From contig DATAKK010000068.1 of assembly GCA_036261615.1 (NCBI GenBank), positions 62,001 through 126,000 of the forward strand: a DNA stretch of 64,000 nucleotides, in the 5' to 3' direction. This document shows, one piece after another, positions 16,612 through 25,705 of this stretch. Origin of the DNA: JAJYQH01 sp036261615. GTDB lineage: Bacteria > Actinomycetota > Actinomycetes > Propionibacteriales > Propionibacteriaceae. Made by a program: the position numbers and the translations under genes. Position 1 is the first letter of the stretch; every line of letters starts with the position of its first letter. The notes below the pieces were generated by a model. The model was not told where the DNA came from. It made no database searches and saw only the letters and a program-made list of their open reading frames with translations.

Positions 16612-18069
16612 TCAGGACTCGGGCGTGGTGTCCGGGCCGTGCGGCCCCTCGCCGGGGCCCTCGGCGGTCGGGCCGTCGGCCCCGGGCCCGCCCGGCCCGC
16701 TCGCGTCACCTGGCCCGCTCGCGTCACCCGGGCCGCCGTTGAGCAGTTGCTGCAGCTCGAGGTCGATCTCGTCGAAGGCCCGGGAGCCCTCGCCGGTGGT
16801 GCCGTGCACGAACCCCTGGGGGTCGTCGAGCGCCTCGGCCCCGGGGGCGAGGTCTGGGTGCGCCCACAGGGCGTCGCGGCCGTCGATGCCCCGGGCCTCG
16901 CGCAGCATCGCCCAGAGGGTGGCGGCGTCCCGCACCCGGCGTGGACGCAGTTCGAGCCCGACGAGGGTGCGGAACACGGTCTCCGCGGGGCCGCCGGCGC
17001 CGCGGCGGCGCCGGATCATCTCCGACAGCTGGGGCTCGGCGGGCATCCAGCCCTGGGCGGCCTGTGACGTGACCTCGTCGACCCACCCCTCGATGAGTGC
17101 CACGAGGGTCTCCAGCCGGGCGAGGATCGCGTCCTGCTCGGCGGTGCGTGTGGGCTCGAACAACCGTCCCTTGAGGTTCTCGGACACCTGCAGCAGCTTG
17201 TCGGGGGTGAGCTCCCCGAGGTCGTCGATGTCGACGGCGTCCTCGAGGGCCGAGGTGTCGATGCGGATCTCGCGGGCGTAGTGCTCGACCATGGCGAGCA
17301 GCTGGGGAGCCAGCCAGCCCGCCTCGGCGAACAGCCGCTGCCGCGCGGTCTCACGCAGGGTGAGATAGAGGAGCACGTCGTCGGCGGGGATGTCGAGGCC
17401 CTCGCCGAAGCCGCCGACCGCGGCGGGAAGCACGACCACGCGCGGCTGCGCGAGCAGCTGCAGCCCGATCTCGGTGCCGGTGAGCACCTGGGTGGACAGC
17501 TGACCGAGGGCCTGCGCGAGCTGCATCGAGTACATCGAGCCCGCCATCTGGTTGAGCATCGGCGACAGCATGGAACTGATGCCGGCGAGCTCCGGCGGCA
17601 GCGCGGCGCCACCGGTCTGGAGCAGCCCGCCCATCGCCTGGGCCATGCTCGCGGCGATCGGGTCGGTGATGTGCTGCCAGGCGCCCATCGTGTTCTCGAT
17701 CCACTCCGCCCGGCTCCACGCCACCGGACGCGCGGCGAGCTCGGGCAGGGCGCACGCCTTGTCGAGCCACAGGTCGGCGAGCCGGCCGGCGTCCGCGACC
17801 CGCCGCTGGTCTGTGGAGGTGGGGGTGGGGTCGGGGCCCAGGGTGGCCGTGACCTGGCGGGCGAACTGGCGGGTGCGATCCCAGTTCACGCCCGATGCCC
17901 CGGTCTCGCCCCCGCCCATGGAGGCGAGCCGGCTCTGCATCTGCTGGACGAGCGCGGCGAAGTCGATCTCGCCGTGCGGGCCGACGTTGATGCCGAGCTG
18001 GCGCAGCAGGTTGGCCAGCTGATCGTCGGGGCCGTCGCCCTCGCCACCGGGCAGGAAGGGATTGCTCAT
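16612..18069 (-). CDS. DUF2342 family protein (annotated as zinc-dependent metalloprotease)
   Basis: This 485-residue protein matches the DUF2342 hydrolase/metalloprotease family, present as Rv3195 in the equivalent mycobacterial cluster. Recognisable parts are the N-terminal FLPGG/LANLLRQLGI region, the WSRAEWIENTMGAWQHITDPIA segment and the LRETARQRLFAEAGWLAPQLL helix. In relatives I recall, that helix carries a His where this protein has Arg (RETAR), so catalytic metal binding is doubtful. The C-terminal 35 residues are a Gly/Pro/Asp-rich tail with a duplicated GDASGP unit. The start has GGAGGC immediately before it, too close to be a normal ribosome binding site. It is divergent from the PDZ-Lon operon. 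Confidence 0.82.
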   Translation of the reverse strand: MSNPFLPGGEGDGPDDQLANLLRQLGINVGPHGEIDFAALVQQMQSRLASMGGGETGASGVNWDRTRQFARQVTATLGPDPTPTSTDQRRVADAGRLADLWLDKACALPELAARPVAWSRAEWIENTMGAWQHITDPIAASMAQAMGGLLQTGGAALPPELAGISSMLSPMLNQMAGSMYSMQLAQALGQLSTQVLTGTEIGLQLLAQPRVVVLPAAVGGFGEGLDIPADDVLLYLTLRETARQRLFAEAGWLAPQLLAMVEHYAREIRIDTSALEDAVDIDDLGELTPDKLLQVSENLKGRLFEPTRTAEQDAILARLETLVALIEGWVDEVTSQAAQGWMPAEPQLSEMIRRRRGAGGPAETVFRTLVGLELRPRRVRDAATLWAMLREARGIDGRDALWAHPDLAPGAEALDDPQGFVHGTTGEGSRAFDEIDLELQQLLNGGPGDASGPGDASGPGGPGADGPTAEGPGEGPHGPDTTPES

Positions 18070-18166
18070 GCCTCCAGTGTCCCAAACCCCCCAAGCCTCA
18101 TGGCGGCGCGTCGGGATCGTGCTGCCGAACCAGTCACGGCGGGGTTGGGGCGCTAGGGGCGCGTTG

Positions 18167-18172
18167 TATGGT
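18167..18172 (+). promoter_or_regulatory. Putative -10 element of the PDZ-Lon operon
   Basis: TATGGT lies exactly 7 nt before ATG 18180, which begins a 24-codon ORF leading into the PDZ-Lon gene. The spacing fits a leaderless transcript. Confidence 0.5.
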
Positions 18173-18179
18173 TTCGGCC

Positions 18180-18254
18180 ATGATCGAACAGGGCCGTGCC
18201 GCTCGGCGCCTCGCGCCCGGCCGCGGCCCGGCGCTGCCCGGGACGACGGGATGA
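18180..18254 (+). CDS. Leaderless 24-codon leader ORF before the PDZ-Lon protease
   Basis: The ORF begins at ATG 18180, 7 nt after TATGGT, and encodes a basic, Arg/Gly/Pro-rich 24-residue peptide (MIEQGRAARRLAPGRGPALP and four more residues). Its TGA overlaps the next ATG as ATGA. The downstream protease gene lacks a good ribosome binding site, so terminating ribosomes from this ORF may supply its initiation. The peptide may have no function of its own. No homology was recognised. Confidence 0.5.
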   Translation: MIEQGRAARRLAPGRGPALPGTTG

Positions 18255-19300
18255 CCCGGCAGAGCTGGACGGCGCTCACCTCGGCGGTGGCGTTCGTCAT
18301 CCTCGCGGTCCTCCTCGGCGTGCTGCACGTGCCGTTCGTCGCCTGGGCGCCGGGGGAGACGGTCAACCTGCTGGGGCGCAACTCGGCCGGGCAACCCAAC
18401 CTCCGGGTCAACGGGGTCAAGACCTACACGACCACCGGGTCGCTCCTCATGACGACCGTCTCGGTGACCCGGGTCGACTCCGGGCTCAGCCTCCCCGAGG
18501 CCCTGGCCGCGTACGTGCTGCCCAGCCGCGACGTGCTTCCGCGGGACGTCGTCTACCCGCCGAGCCTCAGCAACGACCAGGTGCAGTCGCAGGAAGCCCA
18601 GATGATGGACACCTCGCAGCAGTCGGCGCTCGTCGCCGCGCTGCGGGCGGCCGGGCAGCCGGTCAAGGAGATGCCGGTGGTGGCGGCGGTGGTCACGTCG
18701 GGTCCCTCCAACGGCAAGCTGCAGCCCGGTGACCTCATCGAGAAGGTCGACGGGACGCCCGTGCAGACGGTCGACGACGTCACCCGGATGATCGCCAAGC
18801 ACAAGGTCGGCGACACGGTGACCATGACGGTGAAGCGCAACGGCTCGACCGTGGGGGTGAGCATCACGACGGTGGCCTCCAACGACGGCAACTCGACCCC
18901 GCGGGTGGGCATCAGGGTCGCGGTGGGCTACGACCTGCAGGCCAGTGCCACCTTCGGCATCGACCCGAGCATCGTCGGACCCAGCGGCGGCCTCATGTTC
19001 TCCCTGGCCATCTACGACCTCATCACCCAGTCGGCCATCGCCGGCGACCGCATCGTCGCCGGAACCGGCGAGATCAGCGCCGACGGCACCGTGAGCCCGA
19101 TCGGCGGCATCCAGGAGAAGATCGCCGGCGCCAGTGCCGCGCACGCGACGGTCTTCCTCGTGCCGGCAGGCAACTGCGTCGACGTCGCCGGCCTGCACAC
19201 CTCACTGCAACTCGTCAAGGTCGCCACTCTCGACGACGCGATCTCCGCCCTCAACGCGCTGAAGTCGGCCGACACGGCGAAGGAGGTTCCGCATTGCTGA
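18251..19300 (+). CDS. Membrane-anchored PDZ and Lon-type (S16) serine protease
   Basis: The 349-residue protein has one N-terminal membrane segment (about residues 10-27), a PDZ domain around 135-205 (GKLQPGDLIEKVDGTPVQTVDDV) and a C-terminal Lon protease fold. The catalytic Ser-Lys dyad is visible: Ser245 in GPSGG and Lys290 in GGIQEK, 45 residues apart as in Lon. There is no AAA+ domain, so it acts without its own unfoldase, outside the membrane. It belongs to the YlbL/Rv3194c family, and its order before the PPA1309-type and UPF0182 genes is conserved in actinobacteria. Translation probably couples to the leader ORF that ends at its ATG. Confidence 0.9.
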   Translation: MTRQSWTALTSAVAFVILAVLLGVLHVPFVAWAPGETVNLLGRNSAGQPNLRVNGVKTYTTTGSLLMTTVSVTRVDSGLSLPEALAAYVLPSRDVLPRDVVYPPSLSNDQVQSQEAQMMDTSQQSALVAALRAAGQPVKEMPVVAAVVTSGPSNGKLQPGDLIEKVDGTPVQTVDDVTRMIAKHKVGDTVTMTVKRNGSTVGVSITTVASNDGNSTPRVGIRVAVGYDLQASATFGIDPSIVGPSGGLMFSLAIYDLITQSAIAGDRIVAGTGEISADGTVSPIGGIQEKIAGASAAHATVFLVPAGNCVDVAGLHTSLQLVKVATLDDAISALNALKSADTAKEVPHC

Positions 19301-19878
19301 ACGACGACCCGCAGGCGCGGACGCCGGAGGAGTCCGGCTCGTCCCCGGCCGACGACGCCCTCGTGGCGGCCCTGGTCGAGATCGAGCACCACGTCGGCCA
19401 ACAGGGCTGGGACCAGCCGGCCAGGTTGTTCGCGCTCGTGCGCACCGACGAGCTGGTGGCCGCGGAGCCCGCCCTGGCCGAGCACCTCGTCGTCACCGCC
19501 CCGGACGCCCTGTCCTCGATCGAGCAGGAGGACTTCCGCGAGGGTGACGACCTGCAGACCACGCTCGAGCGCATCCAGTGGTCGGGCGCGGTCACCGGGT
19601 GCGCCCTGAGCGTCGAGCGCAGCTTCCTGCCCAGCGGGGACGAGGCCGACCTCCCCGACGACCCCGACGAGGCGGCCCGGGCGGTGGCGAACCACCCGCA
19701 CCGCCAGGACCTCCGGGTGGTCGTCGGCGTACTGCGTGACGGCCGCTCCCATGGCGTGGGCCGGTACCGGGAGCGGCCCGACGACCTGTTCGGCGGCCCC
19801 GACCTCGCGCCCGGCATCGCCCGGATCCTCGCCGGAACGCTGCTCATCGACCAGCCCGGGGGCGGGCACCGGCCATGA
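19294..19878 (+). CDS. PPA1309-type conserved protein
   Basis: This 194-residue soluble protein belongs to the actinobacterial PPA1309 family of unknown function, found between the PDZ-Lon protease and the UPF0182 membrane protein. It carries the segments IEHHVGQQGWDQPARLFALVRT and QWSGAVTGCALSVER that mark the family, and has no membrane segment or known catalytic motif. The start is TTG 19294, supported by AAGGAGGT just upstream; it overlaps the protease stop by 7 bp. Its own stop overlaps the next ATG by 4 bp, so the three genes form a coupled operon. Confidence 0.85.
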   Translation: MLNDDPQARTPEESGSSPADDALVAALVEIEHHVGQQGWDQPARLFALVRTDELVAAEPALAEHLVVTAPDALSSIEQEDFREGDDLQTTLERIQWSGAVTGCALSVERSFLPSGDEADLPDDPDEAARAVANHPHRQDLRVVVGVLRDGRSHGVGRYRERPDDLFGGPDLAPGIARILAGTLLIDQPGGGHRP

Positions 19879-22736
19879 GCGAGCAGGCCGCGCGGTTCTC
19901 CCGCCAGCGCTGGGGGAGGACGTCCCGGGGCCGGCTCTGGGTGCGCATCCTCGTGCCCCTCGTGGTTGTCGTCGTCGGGTTCGAGGCCCTGGCGTGGATC
20001 CGCACCCAGTACCTCTGGTTCCGCTCGGTCGGCGACCAGTCGGTGTTCACCACGCTGTGGGTGACCCGGCTGGTGCTCGCCCTCGTCTTCGGGGCCGTGG
20101 ACTTCGCCTGGGTCGCGGGCACCATGTACCTCGCCTACCGGCTGCGGCCGAGGTTCCGGTCCGCCAACACCTCGGTGCTGCTGCTGCGCTACCGGGCCGC
20201 GATGGACCTGCGGCTGCGCCTGGCCATCGGTCTGCCCGCCGCCTTCGTCGCCCTCTGGGGCGCGGCCTCCGGGGCGGGGGCGGCGTCCACCTTCCTCGCC
20301 TGGCGCAACCAGGTGCCGTTCGGGCGCACCGACCCCTACTTCGGCCTCGACGTCTCGTTCTTCGTGTTCACCTACCCCTGGCTCACCTATCTGGTCGACC
20401 ACCTCATCGCGATGGCGGTCATCGGCATCATCGCCGCCGGCGCGGTCCATCTCATGGTGGGCGGCTTCCAGGGGATGAGCCTCACCCACCGCGGGGAGGA
20501 GTCGCCGCGGGCGGCGTCCGCACACCTCAGCGTGCTCGTCGCGCTGCTCATGATCGCGCTCGGGCTGTCGGCGCTGCTCGGCCGCTACGGCTACGAGATG
20601 AGCGACAACTCCCTGTTCACCGGCGTCTCGTACACCGACCAGCACGTGCGGTTCGGCGCCAAGCTGGTCGTCGCGATCGTGGCGTTCATCTGCGCCGGAC
20701 TGTTCGTCCTCAACGCGTGGACCCACCGGTGGTCGCTGGGCTGGCTCTCCTTGATCCTGCTGCTCGTCACCAGCATCATCCTGCTCGGCATCTATCCGGC
20801 CACCGTCCAGCGGTTCAAGGTGCGCCCCAGCGAGCCCCAGCTCGAAGCCCCCTACATCGCCAACCACATCAGTGCGACGAGAGCGGCCTACGGGCTGTCC
20901 AACGTCAAGACGACGCCGAACTACGCCGCCACCCAGACCGCCAGCGCCGGCCAGCTCAAGGCGGACGCCGAGGCGCTGCCGTCGATCCGGCTGATGGACC
21001 CGGCAATCATCGCTCCCACCTTCGAGGCGCTGCAGCAGAAGCAGAACTACTACACCTTCCCCCCGGTGCTGGACGTCGACCACTACACGCTCGACGGGGT
21101 GTCGACCGACGCGGTCGTCGCCGCCCGGGAGATCAACACCGACGCGATCCCCGACAAGACGTGGACGAACCTGCACACGGTCTACACCCACGGGTACGGG
21201 GTCGTCGCCGCGTACGGGAACCGCCGCACCGGCGACGAGCCGGTGTGGATCGAGGGCGGCCTGCCGCCGACCGGCGCCCTCAACGAGACCCAGGGGCGCA
21301 TCTACTTCGGCGAACAGTCGTCCAACTACGTGGTCGTCGGCGCCCCTCAGGGCACGCCTCCGGTCGAGTTGGACACGCCCGCGCTCACGGCGTCCGGCTC
21401 GCCGAGCCTCTACACCTACACCGGCACGGGCGGGGTGCCCATCGGCAACTGGTTCGACAAGCTGCTGTTCGCGACCCGCCTCAACGACCTCAATCTGCTG
21501 CTGAGCAACCGGGTGAACGCCGACTCGCGCATCCTCACCGACCGGCAGCCGGTGCAGCGGGTGCAGCAGGTGGCCCCGTGGCTCGTGCCCGACTCCGACC
21601 CGTACCCGACGGTCGTCGACGGCCGGGTCGTCTGGGTCATCGACGGCTACACGATGAGCGCGAACTACCCCGACTCGCAGCAGGTCGGATGGCAGGCGGC
21701 GACCAGCGACTCGGCGAGCACCGCCCGCTCGGTCTTGTTCGACCGGCCGGTCAACTACGTGCGCAACTCCGTGAAGGCGACGGTGGACGCGTACGACGGC
21801 ACGGTCACGCTCTACGCGTGGGACGAGTCGGACCCCATCCTCAAGACCTGGGAGAAGACCTACCCCGGGCTGGTGAAGCCCAAGGGGTCGATCCCCGCCG
21901 ACCTGCTCAAGCACCTGCGCTACCCGCAGGACCTGTTCACGGTGCAGCGCACGATCCTCGCCCGCTACCACGCGACCGACCCCGTCCAGTGGCTGCAGAA
22001 GTCGGACCTCTGGCAGGTGCCCGACGACCCCACCCGCCCCGGCTCCGACACCCAGCCGCCCTACTACCTGTCGGTGCGCTGGCCCGGCGACTCGCAGCCG
22101 GTGTTCAGCCTCACGTCGGGCTTCACGCCGAGCGACCGGTCGAACCTCATCGCCTACATGAGCGTGGACGCCGATGCGTCCAGCCCTGGCTACGGGACGA
22201 TCCGGGTGCTGCGGATGGCCGACACCGTGCAGGTTCCCGGGCCGGCGCAGACCTACAGCGCGATCAACTCGAACGAGGCGGTGGCGGCGAAGCTGCGGCT
22301 GTTCCTCGGGCAGGGCTCCTCGTCGGCCATCTACGGCAATCTGCTCGCCCTGCCCGTCGGCGGGGGCCTGCTGTACGTCGAGCCCGTCTACACCCAGACG
22401 ACGGTGAGCTCGGGGGGATACCCGGCGCTGCGCTTCGTCGTCGTGCGCTTCGGCGAGCACGTCGGCATCGGCGACACCCTGCAACAGGCCCTCGACCAGG
22501 TGTTCCAGGGCAACGCGGGGGCGAGCACGGGGGAGGGCAACACCTCACCCCAGCCGACTCCACCCAGCAGCAACGCCCCGGGGGCGGACGCCGCCCGCAA
22601 GCTGCTCCAGCAGGCCCAGCAGGCCTACGACGCCGCGGCGACGGCGCTCAAGCAGGGCGACCTCGCCGGTTACGCGAAGCAGATCGGCATCGCCCAGCAG
22701 AAGACGGCGGAGGCCCTGGCCGCGCTCAACCGGTGA
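19875..22736 (+). CDS. UPF0182 family large membrane protein
   Basis: The 953-residue protein has about seven transmembrane segments within residues 20-320, followed by a large extracytoplasmic domain. Family hallmarks are YLWFRSVGDQSVFTTLW near the N-terminus, PFGRTDPYFGLDVSFFVF, and QRFKVRPSEPQLEAPYIANHI just after the membrane part. Function is unknown; family proteins are common in actinobacteria and cyanobacteria. After a Pro/Ser/Asn-rich linker the last 60 residues are an Ala/Gln-rich predicted coiled helix. It is the third gene of the PDZ-Lon operon, starting at an ATG that overlaps the previous stop. Confidence 0.93.
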   Translation: MSEQAARFSRQRWGRTSRGRLWVRILVPLVVVVVGFEALAWIRTQYLWFRSVGDQSVFTTLWVTRLVLALVFGAVDFAWVAGTMYLAYRLRPRFRSANTSVLLLRYRAAMDLRLRLAIGLPAAFVALWGAASGAGAASTFLAWRNQVPFGRTDPYFGLDVSFFVFTYPWLTYLVDHLIAMAVIGIIAAGAVHLMVGGFQGMSLTHRGEESPRAASAHLSVLVALLMIALGLSALLGRYGYEMSDNSLFTGVSYTDQHVRFGAKLVVAIVAFICAGLFVLNAWTHRWSLGWLSLILLLVTSIILLGIYPATVQRFKVRPSEPQLEAPYIANHISATRAAYGLSNVKTTPNYAATQTASAGQLKADAEALPSIRLMDPAIIAPTFEALQQKQNYYTFPPVLDVDHYTLDGVSTDAVVAAREINTDAIPDKTWTNLHTVYTHGYGVVAAYGNRRTGDEPVWIEGGLPPTGALNETQGRIYFGEQSSNYVVVGAPQGTPPVELDTPALTASGSPSLYTYTGTGGVPIGNWFDKLLFATRLNDLNLLLSNRVNADSRILTDRQPVQRVQQVAPWLVPDSDPYPTVVDGRVVWVIDGYTMSANYPDSQQVGWQAATSDSASTARSVLFDRPVNYVRNSVKATVDAYDGTVTLYAWDESDPILKTWEKTYPGLVKPKGSIPADLLKHLRYPQDLFTVQRTILARYHATDPVQWLQKSDLWQVPDDPTRPGSDTQPPYYLSVRWPGDSQPVFSLTSGFTPSDRSNLIAYMSVDADASSPGYGTIRVLRMADTVQVPGPAQTYSAINSNEAVAAKLRLFLGQGSSSAIYGNLLALPVGGGLLYVEPVYTQTTVSSGGYPALRFVVVRFGEHVGIGDTLQQALDQVFQGNAGASTGEGNTSPQPTPPSSNAPGADAARKLLQQAQQAYDAAATALKQGDLAGYAKQIGIAQQKTAEALAALNR

Positions 22737-22768
22737 GGGGCGGGGCCGGGGGCCGGCGGGCGTCCTGG

Positions 22769-24118
22769 TCAGACCGCGAGCGGCGCGACGTCGAATCCCG
22801 CTGCCGCGAGCGCGGGAGCCAGCGCCTCGGCGGCGCCCACGACGACGATCCAGCACTCGTCGGGACGCACCAGCTCGCGGATCAAGGCGGTGGCGGCATC
22901 GGTGGTCGTGCCGGCGATCCGCGCGAAGTGCCGGTTGGGGTAGTCGGGATCCTGCCCGTCCGCGGCGAGCGCCCGCGCCTGCTCGGCGATCCCTCCGGCC
23001 GTGTCGTAGCGCAGCGGCGCCACGCCGACGAGGTAGTTCACCGCGTCGTGCACCTCCTCGGCGGTGAGGGGATCGGCCAGGGAGAGGATGTCGAGCGCCC
23101 GGGTGAGGGCGTCGGTCGTCACCTCGGTGCGCGAGCTCCAGGACGCCGTCCACTGCCCGCCTGCCCGCAGGGGGGCCACGCTGAGGTGCGCTCCGTAGGT
23201 GTAGCCCAGTTCCTCGCGCAGCACCGCGTTGAGACGGCTGAGGAAGCTGCCGCCGACGGCGGTCGCCGCGACCTGGAGCGACGAGAGTCGCGGATCGGAC
23301 CGGTCGATGGCGCGCCCGCAGATGCGGACCTCGGCCTGGACGGCGTCCGGACGGTCGACCAGGTGCACCGTGCGGCGCGCCGGTGTCGTGGTGACCGGTC
23401 GCCAGTCGGGAGCCGGTTGCACGCTGCCGTCGGGGGCCGGCGTCCACGGGCCGAAGGAGGCGGCGAGCAGGTCGAGGATCTCGGGGGGCAGCTCGCCCGC
23501 GATGACCAGGGTCGCCCGGTCGGGCCGCCAGTGGGCGTCGTGGAAGGCGTGCAGGTCGTCGGCGGTGATTCCGGCGATCGACTCCTCGGTGCCCCCGGCC
23601 GCCCGGCTGAAGCGGCTGTCGTCGGCGAACTGCACGGTGCGCCGGGCCATCGTGGCGCTTCCGCTCGCCGAGGCGCGGGCGTGCGCGATCTCGCTGCGCC
23701 GCAGGGCGAGGTGCCGGGCGACGTCGGAGGGCGCGTACTCGGGCTCGAGGACGATCTCCGCGAACAGGGGCAGGGCGTCGGCGAGCCGTGTCGAGGGCAC
23801 GTCCAGGCTGCAGATGGTGGCGGTGTGCCAGACGTGGGCCGAGTAGGCGGCCCCGCGACGCTCCAGCTCATCGGTGATGGCCGAGCCCGGGTGCCGCCGG
23901 GTGCCCTCGTCGGCGACCCGTGCGCACAGCATCCCCACGCCCTCGCGGTCGCGCCGCTCGTCGCTCAGGGGCACGTCGAGGACGAGATCGACCGCGATGA
24001 CGTGCTGGCCGGGCAGGTGGAACGCCCAGACGCGCAGGCCGTTGGGGAGGGTGGCGATGTCCGGCTGGGGATAGTGCCAGACGCTCGGGTCGGGGACGAC
24101 GGGCCGGGTCGTGGTCAT
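22769..24118 (-). CDS. M16 peptidase-like subunit lacking the zinc motif
   Basis: This 449-residue protein has the two-lobe M16B fold, recognised by LPNGLRVWAFHLPGQHVIAVDLVLDVPL near the N-terminus and GELPPEILDLLAASFGPW in the middle. The inverted zinc motif HxxEH is absent: the equivalent stretch reads REGVGMLCARVADEGTRRH. Bacterial M16B enzymes often work as heterodimers of one catalytic and one non-catalytic subunit encoded side by side, and the preceding gene has an intact motif. The ATG overlaps the stop of that gene by 4 bp, which supports a two-subunit enzyme. Confidence 0.87.
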   Translation of the reverse strand: MTTTRPVVPDPSVWHYPQPDIATLPNGLRVWAFHLPGQHVIAVDLVLDVPLSDERRDREGVGMLCARVADEGTRRHPGSAITDELERRGAAYSAHVWHTATICSLDVPSTRLADALPLFAEIVLEPEYAPSDVARHLALRRSEIAHARASASGSATMARRTVQFADDSRFSRAAGGTEESIAGITADDLHAFHDAHWRPDRATLVIAGELPPEILDLLAASFGPWTPAPDGSVQPAPDWRPVTTTPARRTVHLVDRPDAVQAEVRICGRAIDRSDPRLSSLQVAATAVGGSFLSRLNAVLREELGYTYGAHLSVAPLRAGGQWTASWSSRTEVTTDALTRALDILSLADPLTAEEVHDAVNYLVGVAPLRYDTAGGIAEQARALAADGQDPDYPNRHFARIAGTTTDAATALIRELVRPDECWIVVVGAAEALAPALAAAGFDVAPLAV

Positions 24119-25392
24119 CGGATTCCCTCGCTGAGGTAGACGAGACGGCTGCGGTCGTCCGGGCGCAGGTGGTCGCGGGCGGCCGCGGTGATGTCGTCGG
24201 GGGTGATGGCCTGCACCACCTGCAGGTGGCTGTTGACGCGGGCCGGGTCGCCGAGCAGCGAGGCCGCCTCGTTGATCCGGTCGGCGCGGTCGTCGACGCC
24301 GGCCAGTTCGCTGAGCCACTCCCGCTCGAACTGGGCGGCGACCCGCTCCACCTCCCGCTCGTGGGGGCCCTCGGCGATGAGCCGCTCGATCTCCTCGCAG
24401 ATCCGCTGTTCGACCTCGCCCGGGTCGGCCCCCGGGACGAGCGCCGCCGACACGAAGCTGAGGGAGTTGCCCTGGGCCAGGCTGAGGCTGGACGCCGACA
24501 CCGACTCGGCGATCTCCTCGTGGCGCACGAGGCGCTCGTGCAGCCGCGAGGCCTGGCCGTTACCGAGCACGGCCAGGGTCTGGTCGACGGCGTCGGCGGT
24601 GGTGGTGGTGAGATCGGGGGTGAGCCAGCCGAGCGCCACCACGGTGCGCGGGACGTCGCGGGTCACCACCGTCGTCGGCACGTCCGTGAGGGGCGGCAGT
24701 GGTGGCACCGGCCGGCGTCCGGGAGCGGGTGAGCTCGGCAGATGCCCGAAGTAACGGGTCACCCGGTCGAGGGCGGCGTCCGCCTCGACGGCACCGCTGA
24801 GAACGAGCACCGCGTTCGCCGGCTGGTACCAGTGCGTGTGGAACTCCTGCACCCACTCCAGCGGGGCCGCCATGAGGTCGGGCATCGAGCCGATGGTGGG
24901 ATGGGCGTAGGGATGCCCCTCCGGGAAGTTGGTGCCGAGCAGCAGTTCGAGCAGATCGCCGTAGGGGGTGTTGTCGTAGCGCTGACGCTTCTCCTCCAGC
25001 ACCACGTCGCGCTGGTTGTCGAGGTTCTCCTGCGTGACGGCGAGGGACGCCATCCGCTCGGCCTCAAGCCACAGGGCGAGGTCGAGCGCGTGCGGGGGGA
25101 CCGTCTCGAAGTAGTTCGTGCGGTCGAACGAGGTGGTGGCGTTGACGCTGCCGCCCACCGCCTGGATCGAGGCGAGGTGCTCCCCGCTGGTCACCTGCGC
25201 CGAGCCCTGGAACATGAGGTGCTCGAACAGGTGGGCGAAGCCGGTGCGCCCCGGCACCTCGTCGCGGGACCCGACCTGGAACCACAGATTGACCGCGACC
25301 GCCGGCGAGACCGGGTCGGGGTTGACCACCAGCCGCAGTCCGTTGTCGAGACGGTGTTCGACAAGCTCGTAATGCGGGGCGATCACAGACAT
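24115..25392 (-). CDS. M16 zinc peptidase, catalytic subunit
   Basis: The 425-residue protein carries the inverted zinc motif HLFEH at residues 54-58, in the context GRTGFAHLFEHLMFQGS, and the typical downstream region GSVNATTSFDRTNYFETVP. It is a processing-type (M16B) metallopeptidase like pitrilysin-family bacterial enzymes; its substrate is unknown. It is the first gene of a two-gene reverse-strand operon with the motif-lacking partner. TAGACA lies 6 nt before the ATG, consistent with a leaderless start. Confidence 0.92.
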   Translation of the reverse strand: MSVIAPHYELVEHRLDNGLRLVVNPDPVSPAVAVNLWFQVGSRDEVPGRTGFAHLFEHLMFQGSAQVTSGEHLASIQAVGGSVNATTSFDRTNYFETVPPHALDLALWLEAERMASLAVTQENLDNQRDVVLEEKRQRYDNTPYGDLLELLLGTNFPEGHPYAHPTIGSMPDLMAAPLEWVQEFHTHWYQPANAVLVLSGAVEADAALDRVTRYFGHLPSSPAPGRRPVPPLPPLTDVPTTVVTRDVPRTVVALGWLTPDLTTTTADAVDQTLAVLGNGQASRLHERLVRHEEIAESVSASSLSLAQGNSLSFVSAALVPGADPGEVEQRICEEIERLIAEGPHEREVERVAAQFEREWLSELAGVDDRADRINEAASLLGDPARVNSHLQVVQAITPDDITAAARDHLRPDDRSRLVYLSEGIR

Positions 25393-25487
25393 CCCACTTG
25401 TCTATCATGCGAGCGGCCGGGTGGGCCCGGGGCTCCCGGGTCGGCGGCGGCGTGGACGGCGTCCGGCGGGCGTGGCGCGGGCCCGAT

Positions 25488-25516
25488 TTGGCCGGCGTCC
25501 GGCGTCGCTGTATCGT
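25488..25516 (+). promoter_or_regulatory. Promoter of tRNA-fMet
   Basis: TTGGCC (25488-25493) and TATCGT (25511-25516) are separated by 17 nt, and the tRNA begins 13 nt after the -10. Confidence 0.65.
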
Positions 25517-25528
25517 TGGCAGAGCCGA

Positions 25529-25602
<74 letters not shown>

Positions 25603-25613
25603 CAACGTGTACA

Positions 25614-25655
25614 AAGGCCCCTGACCTGGCAATCCTCTGGTCAGGGGCCTTGTTG
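25614..25655 (+). terminator. Rho-independent terminator after tRNA-fMet
   Basis: AAGGCCCCTGACC (25614-25626) pairs perfectly with GGTCAGGGGCCTT (25639-25651), a 13-bp stem with a 12-nt loop, followed by a T-rich tract. Confidence 0.9.
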
Positions 25656-25705
25656 TTGGGTAAGAGAATGCGATCTGCGTGCAACCCACGGACAGGTCGG
25701 GGATG

